From assembly GCF_022682495.2 (NCBI RefSeq), contig NC_071391.1, positions 43,677,998 to 43,741,997 on the forward strand: a stretch of 64,000 nt of DNA, in the 5' to 3' direction. Each line of letters opens with the position of its first letter. The stretch's first letter is position 1. A program made the translations under genes and the position numbers. This document shows positions 24,163 through 35,488 of the stretch, one piece after another. This DNA comes from Desmodus rotundus (Eukaryota; Chordata; Mammalia; Chiroptera; Phyllostomidae). A model generated the notes under the pieces. That model was not told the origin of the DNA. It saw nothing but the letters and a program-made list of their open reading frames with translations, and made no database searches.

Positions 24163-24617
24163 CTATTATGACTTGAATTCTGTCCTTGGAAAAGATATTG
24201 AAATCTAATCCTCAGAATGTTGGAGTGTAACTTTGTTGGAAATTGTGTCTTTGCTGGTGATCATGTTAAAATGACATCATTAGGATATGTGGTAATCCAA
24301 CATGACTGTGTCCTTGTAAACAGGGGAAATTTGTATACAGATAAATGGGCATGTGTAGAGAATGCCCTGTGAAGACAAAAGCAGATATCAGGGTGATTCA
24401 ATAGACAAGAAGGAATGCCAGCAAGTGCAAGCCAACTATTAGGAGTGCAGCCAGCAGAGAGGCGTGGAACTGTTGCTTCCCTCACAGCTCTGAGAGGAAC
24501 CAGCCCTGCCAACATCACTGATGTTTGATTTCTAGCCTGCAGAGCTGTGAGAAGAAATTTTGGTTAAGCCACCTAGTTTGTAGTACGTTTTGTACAGCAT
24601 CTCTAGAAAACTAATGC
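24163..24617 (+). mobile_element. MLT1-type MaLR solo LTR
   Basis: It begins near 'tatgacttgaattctgtcc' and runs through 'caatatgactgtgtccttgtaaac'-type blocks, 'gaagacaaaagcagatatcag', 'gagaggcgtggaactgttgc', 'ccagccctgccaacatc' and the end 'gccacctagtttgtagtac', which is the order of MLT1 LTRs of mammals. It is strongly diverged, so old. No internal region is attached. Confidence 0.8.
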
Positions 24618-24989
24618 ACATTTATTTTTCTTTTTGTGTTCTATCATTGAAGAAGCATTGAAACCCTTCAGCTGAAGGCAGACAGACAGAGACAAAATAC
24701 ATTCTCACGAATTACCCATGAGAAGGTGAGCCTGTTCTTGGCATCCAAACACCCGGGGACCTCAGGAACATTGCATATCCTCCCTGTTCCTCTATATTCA
24801 TTGTTTTTTCTTTTACCTCATCTTCAAGTCCAGGGTTTAATCTGCACCACATAATGGGCCTTCCCAGAAGAGCACCAGCTCTCAGATCATTTTGCTTCAA
24901 AGAAGTGATTTGGAAACAGAGGCCATCTTCAGAGAGCTACCCCGAGTCTCGTCCCCCTCTCACATTCAGTTCATCAGAAAACCCTGCAG

Positions 24990-25560
24990 TACTCTCTCCA
25001 AATTAGGTCCCATCCAACTCAGTCTTTTACCTGGATTCCAGAAATGGTTTCCCACCAGTGTTCCTGATACTGTCCCCGGTCTCATACAGTCTTCTGTCAT
25101 CACTGTTCACCACGGAAAAAGTGACTTTTCAAAGTGTCTATTAACCGTGTCACTCCTTTGCTCAGATGCACATCATCAGTGAGTTGATCTCATCATGGTC
25201 TAGTTGGGTCCAATTCCACATCCCCTTCTGCTGCCTCACCCTCTCAACCCACCTTCCCTCCAACCCTCACTGGCTGCCTTTATATTCCTCAATCAATCAG
25301 TACAAAAAACATCATTTCTTTGAAGATGCTAATCAAAATCACCTTCTCACACTGAGAACTAAACTGAAATTTATTTAAAATTGCAAAACCCTTTATCAGG
25401 GCACAATACAAGCCTTGTCCTGTTGTAGCCCATTTACTTTTAAATCGTTGTGTCTCTGTTTTACATTTATAACATAATATTTTTTTCTTGTTTTATACCT
25501 ACCCACTCTGTCCCAAAATATAGCTTTTGTAAGTACACATAACTTGTTGTATGTTCGATG
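24990..25560 (+). mobile_element. L2 LINE fragment (ancient)
   Basis: The block 'gtcactcctttgctcagatg', a C- and T-rich stretch (25230-25290), and the 'ctgagaactaaactgaaatttatt' region follow L2 order with heavy decay. Frames here are chance. Confidence 0.5.
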
Positions 25561-26172
25561 GAAGTTAAAGTAGTTTTTTTTTTAACCAGCGCTGTATGCA
25601 TGTCTTCTTTAGATTCTAATAAAAATTTCAAACTGTATAATTACTTTCCCCTGTTGGGGCAACCTGCAATAACCCGTGAGAATTCAATTAATATCCCAGA
25701 TATGAACCTTGTCCATGTGAGACATGGACTCATATTTCTGAGAAGAGGGAGGAAAGGAAACTACACATCACATCAAAATATAGGTAACAGATATCAAGGT
25801 ACAAATATCTCAAAGGGAAAATTAAGATGGAGTTTTTTCTGAAAAACTACCAACTCCTTCTTTCAGCTCCATGCTAGGGAGAACTTAAGAACCAGGTTAA
25901 AGTAATAAACAATGGAGGAGTACATCTAAGATGATACAGAATGTGTTCTGAAGCAGGAGGGGACACTAGAGGGTCATGGGGTAAACTGAGATAAGAGTAA
26001 GCCGTGGAACTCAGGAGAGAAGAACCCCCTGAGTTCCACAGTTTACTAGGACCTCCCACGGTTTCCTAAGTGGGAGGTACAGAGATGGGCAACCTGATCA
26101 TTCAGGCTTGCTAAATGGCTGACCATTTATCAGGAAGGATGTGCACAGCTTCCCACAAGTTACCAAGACAAA

Positions 26173-26564
26173 AGTAAAAGGATCACTCTCTAGGGAAGAG
26201 GCATCAGGAGCCATGTCTGGACTAAAGATGGGAAGAAAAAGCCCCTGAAGCAGCCCCAGATGCAGGCCAAGAAGATAGACTAGGAAGAGAAGGCATTCAA
26301 ATACAAACAAAAAGGGGAGCAGAAGAAACTTTAGTTGCTGAAAGCAAAGGCCATGGGGAGGGGCTGCACAGGACACAGATGACAAAGAAATCTGACCAGA
26401 AGTGAGCAGTTTCCTGTGCCTGGGGAAATGGTGATTTTAATTCCACTCCAATTTAACACCTGCTGCCACTAAGAGCTAGAATGAATTGTCTTGGAAGTCA
26501 TTCTATATTTAAGGATAAATTTTAGTGAAAATGACAGTATTTTAACAAAAGAGTAAAAGGATCA
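26173..26564 (+). pseudogene. TMA7P: Processed TMA7 pseudogene with target-site duplication
   Basis: From the ATG at 26213 the sequence follows the short Lys-rich TMA7 (translation machinery-associated 7, also CCDC72) coding sequence: text equivalent to KKPLKQP..QAKK, AFK..QK..EQKK, and a KKSDQK-like end with a stop at 26403-26405. It continues colinearly into the TMA7 3' UTR (gaaatggtgattttaattcc, then gataaattttagtgaaaatg). There are no introns; frameshifts and early stops destroy the frame. A 13-bp target-site duplication (agtaaaaggatca) flanks it at 26173-26185 and 26552-26564. It is an L1-mediated retrocopy. Confidence 0.85.
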
Positions 26565-29084
26565 GCTTCAAGAAAGTCTCACCCCTGACAGGGCCCCTAA
26601 AGTTGCTCCCCCCATGTGTATCCAGGTAAAGGATGTTATATCTCCTGGCCCTCACCAGGAGCTTGGGCTTTATGAAGAGGGAGAACAGGGCTCCACCTCA
26701 CAGGCTTCAGTGGAAAAAGCAGGAAGGGATTATCTGCCTGGGAAAAAGCAAAGAGTATGAGTATTCTGGCTCGCCTTGGCAAGGTAGAAAGTCAAATCTA
26801 CAGAGTGAGAGGAAGATGAGGGTAAGTCAGCCTGGAGAAATAATGGTCCCTCCAAGAAACAAGTAAGACTATGCTCTTTTAAATCTCCCTTCTTTGAAGG
26901 TCACTCTTTCCCCAGACTCAATGTTCCTCTTTTCTGCCCCCTCGGCAGAGAAAGGGACAGCAGAGCAGCTTCAGAACCACACTTTAAGTCACCAAACACA
27001 TTCAATCTGTTCCCCCAAAGCCTCCTGTCCTTTGCCCTCAGAAATTGTCCCATCAAGAGAAGTGCAGGAGTCCTGTACTTACCTTCAGGAGAAGTACACG
27101 AGTCCTGAACCAGTGGAGAATATCAGCTGTAGGCCTGCTCAACATTTACTCACCAAGCCAGAGACCAGCTCTCCACAGAGGAGCTCCCCACAGGAAAAGG
27201 GTGAGAAATGAAACTTAAATTCATAGCAGTGGAAATGAAACCAAGGAAGCAGAAAAGAACCTTAAGAACAATGCCACCTAGTGGGACACTTGGGGAAGTT
27301 AATGCCTCAGTAAGTTCTAGGACCTACCCCAGCACAGTTCTCAATCACTGTGGTTTTCTCCCTTTTGCAAATTATTCTAGCAAGAATATTTGAATAAGAC
27401 AAATGTGAATTCCAATGATATAGTCTTCAGCTGGACTGAATTCTCAGAATTTCAATTCAATTCTATAACTATCAGTTAAGCTTCTGTGTATTCAGGTCCT
27501 AGACAAAGTACTAGGGATAAAATCACCATCGAGAAAGTCTGGGGACCTGCCCTTTGTAATGCAGAGTGTGGTGGGGAAGATACTCAGGGAAAGAGCTCTG
27601 TTAGTTTGAGCTCAGTGGTGGCAGCTGTCATTGTGAGAGGCAAAAATAAACTTTAGAAAAGGTTCTTCACTGTGAGGTTACTGAGAAAATTTTCCTACAA
27701 AATTGACTTAGGAGTCCACCAGGTAATTTCCACCTTTTGTTTCTGACCTAGACAGGCCAGATGAGGAAGGATTCCAGACATAATGATGGCACAACTGTGT
27801 CAGTGACAAGTTACCAGCAACCAGGAGGTAAGCAGATGGTGCTGTTCAAGTGTAGTCTTTCTCTGGGTAACACTCACACCTCCATAACCATGCACTTCCC
27901 CCACTTCCTGTGGGAAAACCTTGGTCCTTTTTACACCATGAGTCAAAAGCAGAACTGAAATAAATTAAAAATTAAAAAGAATAATTTAAAAGGGTCAACT
28001 AATGCATGACTTAGTGTAACAATAAAATAAAAATGAGTGTATATATATATATATATATATATTTTAAAAAGCAGAACTGAAACATTTCTATCTCCTATGC
28101 ATGCTTTCAAGTGCTGTTATTGATCTCGTGCTGAGGATGTGTTTCAGACGGTGCAGCTACAAGATAGGGAAGCTCCAGACAATGGCCTCTGACTGACAAC
28201 ACTGCAGAGCTGGGGCATCTTCATACACTAACTCCTATGAGATGCAGGACGACTGAATCATCGATGTTTTTATAATTAATTCACAGATATTCTGCTATTG
28301 TCGGTAACCCAAAGAAGACTACGCTAATCTTGCCTTCTAAACTCTTCTTGATTCACTTACGTCTATGAGGCAGGAACTGTAATTAATATAGGCAAACTTG
28401 CTGAGCCATATTGACAGTTTTAGTTTCAAGGGTATGAAAGAAGTTAGTTCTAACAAATAAACTCATGATGCTTTGCAGGTGCAATGACAATCATGTGGAT
28501 TTGGCAGTAACTGCATTCCAAAAGCTGGCCCTTTTTCCTTTACCATCTTTGTCATCACATTCTACTATCACTGAGTATTCCTTCCTCTTCATCCCGTCCT
28601 GCACCCAACAACATTAAGATTTATGAAGGTGGGAAGGGACCTATGATATTTCTTATCGTGTCAAATTTATTACAAAACATTGTATGTGGGGAGTGATATT
28701 TAAGTAGAAAGACATACAGTTATATTGCTATGGATGTACTTTGAATTACATTGAACATGCTAATGATAATCATGGTGTCGCTCTGTTGGTGGGGTTGCTG
28801 TCAAGGTAATTGCTGTGGTTATAATCAAGTTCCGGTATTCTTAGCTGTGGTCAACATTCCAGCGTATTATGTTCTGCAGCCCAGGGAATGATACAGTCTC
28901 CTTATGGCTCTGTGTTCCCTTTAGTCCCTACATCTATCTCCTCTTGGAGAGGAATCTGACAGTTCTTCCACTAATGATTTTTAACTGTCTCTGGACTGAG
29001 AAAAACACAGGCACAAGAAGCAGTGTGATTAGTGTGGTGGTGTAGATGAACAACAGGCATTTAGGTGGGAATCTGTGTACATCT
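26565..29084. other. Intergenic, no gene recognised
   Basis: Unassigned sequence between the TMA7 pseudogene and HAL1 copy 2. It contains a (TA)n run at about 28038-28061. Short plus-strand frames (26894-27211, 27761-27958) show no domain. Confidence 0.5.
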
Positions 29085-30928
29085 TAAGAACAAACCAGAC
29101 GGGAACCAAGATGGCGGGGTAGGTAGACACACTGCGCCTCCTCACACAACCAGAACTGACAGAGAATCGAACAGCAAGGCGGACTGACACCAAGGAAATA
29201 GAAAATAAACACATCCAGACTGGTAGGAGGGGCGAAGACAGGCACAGGGGTGGAGAGGACTCTCGTGTCTGTGGCGGGACTGAGACTGGCGGAGTGTGGG
29301 ACAAATGGCGCAGGCAGTCCGATCACTAGCAGACCCTGCGGTCCCACATTTGCACAGATAAACCCAGAGGGCCAGACTCAGAGTGGCAAAGAGTGGGGCA
29401 GGCAGAGTGGCGGGTAGCACCCTGCGGCACCACATTCGCCCACAGATAAACCTGACGAGCCGCGGGCTGCGAAGCAGACAGTGCAACCCAGGGCTCCAGC
29501 TCGGGGAAATAAAGCCTCAAACCTCTGATTGAAAGCGCCCCTGGGGGTTGGGGCGGCAGCAGGAGAGACTCCCAGCCTCACAGGAGAGGTTGTTGGAGAG
29601 ACCCACAGGGGCCTAGAGTGTGCACAGGCCCACTTACTCGGGAACCAGCACGACAGTGGCCCAGTTTGATTGTGGGTATTGGAGTGAAAGATTGAAATCC
29701 GGAGAACAGTGAGGCGGGCGCCATTGCTTCCGCTTGGCCCCTCGCCCACGTACAGCGTCACAGCGAAGCCACCAGCATTACCCCGCCCCGTGAACACCTA
29801 AGGCTCCACCCCTTAAAGTAACAGATGCGCCAAGACAAACAAACAAAAAACAATGGCCCAAATGACAGAACACTTCAAAGCTCCAGAAAAAATACAACTA
29901 AGCGACGAAGAGATAGCCAACCTATCGGATGCACAGTTCAAAACACTGGTTATCAATATGCTCACAGACTTGGTTGAATCTGTTCGAAAAACATATGAAA
30001 AAATGAAGCCTATGCTAAGAGAAACAAAGGAAAATGTACAGGGAACCAATAGTGATGAGAAGGAAACTGGGACTCAGATCAATGGTATGGACCAGAAGGA
30101 AGAAAGAAACATCCAACCAGAAAAGAATGAAGAAACAAGAACTTGGAAAAATGAGGAGAGGCTTAGGAACCTCCAGGACATCTTGAAACGTTCCAACATC
30201 CGAATTATAGGGGTGCCAGAAGGAGAAGAGGAAGAACAAAAAAGTGAAAACTTATTTGAACAAATAATGGAGAACTTCCCTAATCTGGCAAAGGAAATAG
30301 ACTTCCGGGAAGTCCAGGAAGCTCAGAGAGTCCCAAAGAAGCTGGACCCAAGGAGGAACACAAGGCACATCATAATTCCATTACCCAAGATTAAACGCAA
30401 GGACCTACATCCAAGATTACTGTATCCAGCAAAGCTATCATTTAGAATGGAAGGGAAGATAAAGTGCTTCTCAGATAAGGTCAAGTTAAAGAAGCTCATC
30501 ATCACCAAGCCCTTATTATATGAAATGTTAAAGGGAGTTACCTAAGAAAAAGAAGATCAAAAATAGGAACAGTAAAAATGACAGCAAACTCACAGTTATT
30601 AATGGCACACCTAAAACAAAAATGAGAGCAAACTAGGCAAACAACTAGAACTGAGGGTTGTCAATAAGGGAGTGGGAGGGGGAGAGGGCGGTAAAGGTAC
30701 AGTAATAAGTAGCATAGATGATAGGTGGAAAATAGACAGGGGGAGGGTAAAAATAGTTAGGAAATGTAGAAGCCAAAGAACGTATAAGTATGACCCATGG
30801 ACATGAACTATGGGGGGGGAAGGTGGGAGGGAGGAGGGTGGGCAGGATGGAGTGGAGTGGGGGGGGAAATGGGACAACTGTAATAGCATAATCAATAAAT
30901 ATATTTTAAAAAATAAGAACAAACCAGA
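29085..30928 (+). mobile_element. HAL1 retrotransposon, copy 2, full length with 15-bp target-site duplication
   Basis: The element spans 29100-30913 and is flanked by taagaacaaaccaga at 29085-29099 and 30914-30928. It has an L1-like 5' UTR, an intact ORF1, no ORF2, and a G-rich 3' UTR with tail. Compared with copies 1 and 4 it lacks about 36 bp in the 3' UTR (the block around 3447-3480 of copy 1), a state shared with copy 3. Confidence 0.9.
29853..30545 (+). CDS. HAL1 copy 2 ORF1 protein, internally deleted
   Basis: Open frame of 230 aa starting MAQMTEHFKAPEK and ending MLKGVT. It carries the same in-frame loss of about 51 residues as copies 1 and 3, after IIIPLPKIK and before DLHPRLLYPAK. 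It has the copy 2/3 markers (SDEEIANLS, LTDLVES, SDEKETG, NFPNLAKEIDFRE). The pre-deletion context also lacks Thr-Pro (RRNTRH instead of RRNTPRH). It is uninterrupted, so recent. Confidence 0.82.
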   Translation: MAQMTEHFKAPEKIQLSDEEIANLSDAQFKTLVINMLTDLVESVRKTYEKMKPMLRETKENVQGTNSDEKETGTQINGMDQKEERNIQPEKNEETRTWKNEERLRNLQDILKRSNIRIIGVPEGEEEEQKSENLFEQIMENFPNLAKEIDFREVQEAQRVPKKLDPRRNTRHIIIPLPKIKRKDLHPRLLYPAKLSFRMEGKIKCFSDKVKLKKLIITKPLLYEMLKGVT

Positions 30929-32004
30929 ACGTAAGATTTGTTGTTTATAATCTAACACTGTCTCTCTTTCTCTCTCTCTACCTCTCTCTCTCTAGCCCCC
31001 TACCCACATCCTTCATCTCCTGCCTCATTTCTTAAGACAGATTCAGATTTCAAAATGCTTCCAAATGCTTCATGTTCACAGCTACATGGAAGGCCCTTGA
31101 GATACTTATAACACATTCCTCACAGCCTCCACCCCCAACACACACACACACACACACACACACAGAGGCTCTGTTGCCCCAAATTTCATATTGTTAAGAG
31201 TATCACAAACTTCCAGTTACCTGGATATCAGAATTATTTTATGCCCTGCTTTTCCTAGTTTCCATACCCCCATTTAGTTACTTAAACATATTTAGTCTAT
31301 CATCTTGAAACCACCCTTTCTCTTCTTAAATTTCCTCTGAGATTCACTGTAATGCAGCAATCAACAGTGTGGTGATTGCAGGGGCAGGGGACGTTTGAGG
31401 TAGAAGAAGGTATTGGTGATGGAAAAAATTAAAATGATCTAGTGTGTTTAATTGAAAAGAACTTTCACATATAACATATTTGGGGTCTACTCACACGGAG
31501 CAGGCTTGCAATGCTCCTTGACACCAAATCACATGTTCTACTCATTTTTAAATAAAATCTGTATCTTATCTTCTTTAAACTATTTCTTCAAAACTGTTCT
31601 ACACCAATGATTCTTAAATTCAATTCTTGGATAGTCTGAAACACTGTCACCTGGAAGACCTTTACATAAATACAGATTCCTTGGTCCCACACAAGGAAAT
31701 TTTTATCCAGGAAATTTAAATATGAATTTTTAAACCTATTCCTAAGGAAAACAAATGCATAGACAGAACCTCAAAATCTTGAGTCACTGTGTTTGGACAA
31801 CAATGGTATCTACCTCAGGATACTGTAGTGAGTAGTGAAAATAAATTGTTGGCCAGTGGTTTGTGAAAGTAAGGGGGCATAGAAATGCCAGGTAGTTAGA
31901 AGAATGTTAATGTTTTTACTGTACCTCCGTCATACAGATATTACACAGTATTAGCAAGGGGTTTTGATACTGTTAATGATGGGTATGTGTAGGGAACTGG
32001 GGTC
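30929..32004. other. Intergenic with simple repeats
   Basis: It holds a (CT)n tract at about 30959-31000 and a (CA)n tract at about 31137-31163. Nothing else is recognisable. Confidence 0.6.
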
Positions 32005-33845
32005 AAGACAATAATCATGTCTTCATTTCAACAGTTATTTGTGTAATGTCTGCTGCCAGCTGCAAGTGAGCTATAAATTCCACAAGGGCAGCGACTCTGT
32101 CCACCTAATCCGGAGATATGTCCCACACACAAAGCATGGTACCTGACATAAGTTCAGTGTATAGATTTCTTCTGATGTCCTGGGGACTAAGCATATGGGT
32201 ATAGTCTTTAAAGTAGTTGTCATAAGGGAAAAAATGAAGGATTGAACATGAATATACATCTGAGATCTGAGCCCAAGGGGTTTGTTATATTGCTATTATC
32301 ATTATGCTACATGTACTTATAACCAATACTACTTCTTCGGCCAAATGCAAGCATGCTGTTAAAAATTTTCAGTAAACAGACTGGGAAGTTAAAAGTATTT
32401 CATTCTGGCAGCAGTTGGTTAGGTACTATTTTATTACATCTTTCTGATGTTAATATACTTGAGGACTATCAAGCACATTCATCTGATCGATCGCTCTCTC
32501 TCTACCACCTCTATCTACTGAAATTTATCCGCAATGCACAGGCAACAAGCACAGACAGGGTTTTCTCATGGGAAGTGTTTGAGCACCTCAGCTATCTTAC
32601 TAGTGTATATGTTCGCTGAGCTGAGGAAGTGCCTGTATATAAAACTGCTTCCAAGAGACGTGTGCAAAGGTGTATGTGGTTTGTGGCAACTGAGATTGCA
32701 GCTTGGAACAGCAGGAAGAAGCCTCGCTTTGTAAGTTCTTGTTTTCAACATGTTTGACTATACTCTTGGAGAAATCTAAACTATGATGCAATCATGGATG
32801 TCATTACTCAGGAAATAGGGGGAGGCCACTGCTGTGAAGAGATACATTTTTTAAAGTATTAAAAGTTGGTTAGCTGAGACCCTTACAGAGGCCCTGGATG
32901 CAATATCTTTTTGTGAACTATAAGATGGTTAAATCACAATTTGATGGAAGCTAAAGGATTCAGACACTTTAGGAGATGAAGCCTGGAAAGAACAGATAGT
33001 GAGGCCAGATAGCACTGATGGGAACTTCAGACAGGAAGTTTTTATTAATAAATAATTCACAGTTTTGTCCAAAAGTGGTCCTTTAATACCTTTTATTTGT
33101 TTAAATTTTATATTTATTTTTTTTGTTATGTATTAGGGAGGCTAAAATAGACAGTCAAGTGAGAAATGGGCTTGGGTTACCTTGGGCTCCCAAGTACAAG
33201 AATGTCTTCCTTTTTAAATGATGAGATGAGTTTTTATAAAGAAATCTTCAACTAGATTATTCATTTCTCATCACAGGATAATTCTGAAGGAACTGTATTT
33301 TTTTAATTAATTTTTTACTTACACTCTTATGGACATGCTGGGGTGACCAGACAGTCCATCTCATTCATTCATTCATTCATTCATTTTTATGATCTGTCTG
33401 AAGATTGTATGTTTGAATAATATTTGGGTTATCAGAAAGCTGTTTCTGTTGAATATGGGTTCTTTTGTGGTGTTGTTAGAAAGGAATTTGCAAGGCCGGC
33501 ACATCAAAAAGAGTAAATGTAGTGGTAAGATTTGGGACCAGGGGAGCGGGGTGGTGGTGAAGGAAATTAATACACCCTCGTGGATGTAGAAGGCAAGCAG
33601 GCTCCAGCAGTCAGTGCCCCGAGAATCCTGCTAAACCTCCATATGTTTTCATGGTTCTCTGTAATGAGAAAGCTGTCATCTAACCCACTTCCTGATTTTC
33701 CCAGGCCAGAGTTGGGCCCTCCCCCTAACTAATCCCTCCCCTTGACCCACTGAGGTTTGCACACCCTCTCCAATCTGATTGTTTTCTCAGGTTAAATTCT
33801 CCTCCTTTGCGTTGCCATCTTAACTTCTATGGCACATGTCCAAGA
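32005..33845 (+). repeat. Tandem duplication, unit A (about 1.84 kb)
   Basis: It aligns colinearly with 34265-35345 plus 38037-38570 (unit B). Shared landmarks are the L2 end 'gcagcgactctgtccaccta', 'gactaagcatatgggtatag', 'gtatatgttcgctgagctg', 'tttgtggcaactga', 'caggctccagcagtcagtgc' and 'cctcctttgcgttgccat'. Unit A has about 210 bp (about 32800-33010) that unit B lacks. It contains no convincing coding frame. A decayed L2 3' end lies near 32040-32180. Confidence 0.88.
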
Positions 33846-35488
33846 TTTGTGCTGTGTCTTTAACTTCCTAAGTATCAAAAGAGTTGACCCAAAAATCTTT
33901 TGGTCATCAAATCAGTCACATCTGATATTTAGTTTTTCTCCTCCTCTTTCTTAACCATAAGGATAAGTAACCTATTACAGCATAAGGCAATTTTTGTGAC
34001 CATTTCTCTCCCGTCTGAGCCAAAAGAAGTCTCAAGTTACACAACCAATGTTCTTCATCCTCCTAGATATGTTCCCTATGGAACAATTCTTTTCTTAGCC
34101 ATGACAGACATTTAACTACTCCAGCATCATTTCTAATGCTTTAGATTTTAAGAGAAAATATGATAATACGTTACATCTGGGAGAAGAAACATAAATCTTC
34201 AAAGCTTCATATCTCCAGATTCACTAAAACACTTTCCTTGTATCTTGTATTTTGCCTGTCTTTCCCTTATCATACTTATAGTCATGTCTTCATTGCAAAA
34301 AGTTATTTGTGTTATGTCTGTTGCCAGCTGCAAGTGAGCTGTAAATTCCATGAGGGCAGCGACTCTGTCCACCTAATCCAGGGATACGTCCCCACACCAG
34401 GCATGGTACCTGATATAAGTTCAGTGTATATATTTCTTCTGATGTCCTGGGGACTAAGCATATGGGTATAGTCTATAAAATATTTGTTGTAAGGGGAAAA
34501 TGAAGGATTGAACATGAATGTACGTATGAGATCTGAGCCCAAGGGGTTTGTTATACTGCTATTATCATTATGTTACAGGTACTTAGAACTAATACTATGT
34601 CTTTGGCTAAATGCAAGCATGCTGCTAAAATATTTCAATAAAGAGACTGGGAGGGCAGAAGTATTTCATTCGAACAACAATTGATTAGGTATTATTTTAT
34701 TATATTTTTCTGACATTAATATCCTTGAGGACTATCAAGCATGTTCATCTGACCAATTGGTCCCTCTTCAACTACCTCTGCCTAATGAAATTTATCTTCC
34801 AATGCTCAGGCAACAAGCACAGACAGGGTTTTCTCATGGGAAGTGTTTGAGGCACCTCAGCGATCTCACTAGTGTATATGTTCGCTGAGCTGAGGAAGTG
34901 CCTGTATATGAAACTGCTTCCAAGAGATGTCTGCAAAGGTGTATGTGGTTTGTGGCAACTGAAATTGCAGCTTGGAACACCAGGAAGAAGCTTTGCTCTG
35001 TATGTTCTTGTTTTCAACATGTTTGACTATACTCTTGGAGGAATCTGAACTATGATGTGGTCAGGGCAAGTTCAGACAGCAAGTTGTTGTTAATAAGTAA
35101 TTTACTGTTTTGTCCAAAAATGGCTCTTTAATAACTTTTGTTTAAAGTTTATATTTATTTATTGTTATGTGTTGTAAGCTATAATAGTTAAGTGAGGAAT
35201 GGACTTGAGTTATCTTTTGCTCCCAAGTGACAAGAATCTGTTCCTTTTTAATTGATGAGATATTTATAAAAATCTTCAACAAGTTGTATTCATTTCTTAT
35301 CCCTGATAATTAAGAAGTAACTGATTTTTTAAAATTAATTTTTTAACACTTCTCCAAGGAAGATATACAGAGGGCCCAGAGACATATGAAAAGATGCTCA
35401 GCATCCTAGCCATCAGAGAGATGCAAATTAAAACCACAATGAGGTACCATCTCACACTGGCTGGAGTGGCCAACATAAACAAACCAAC

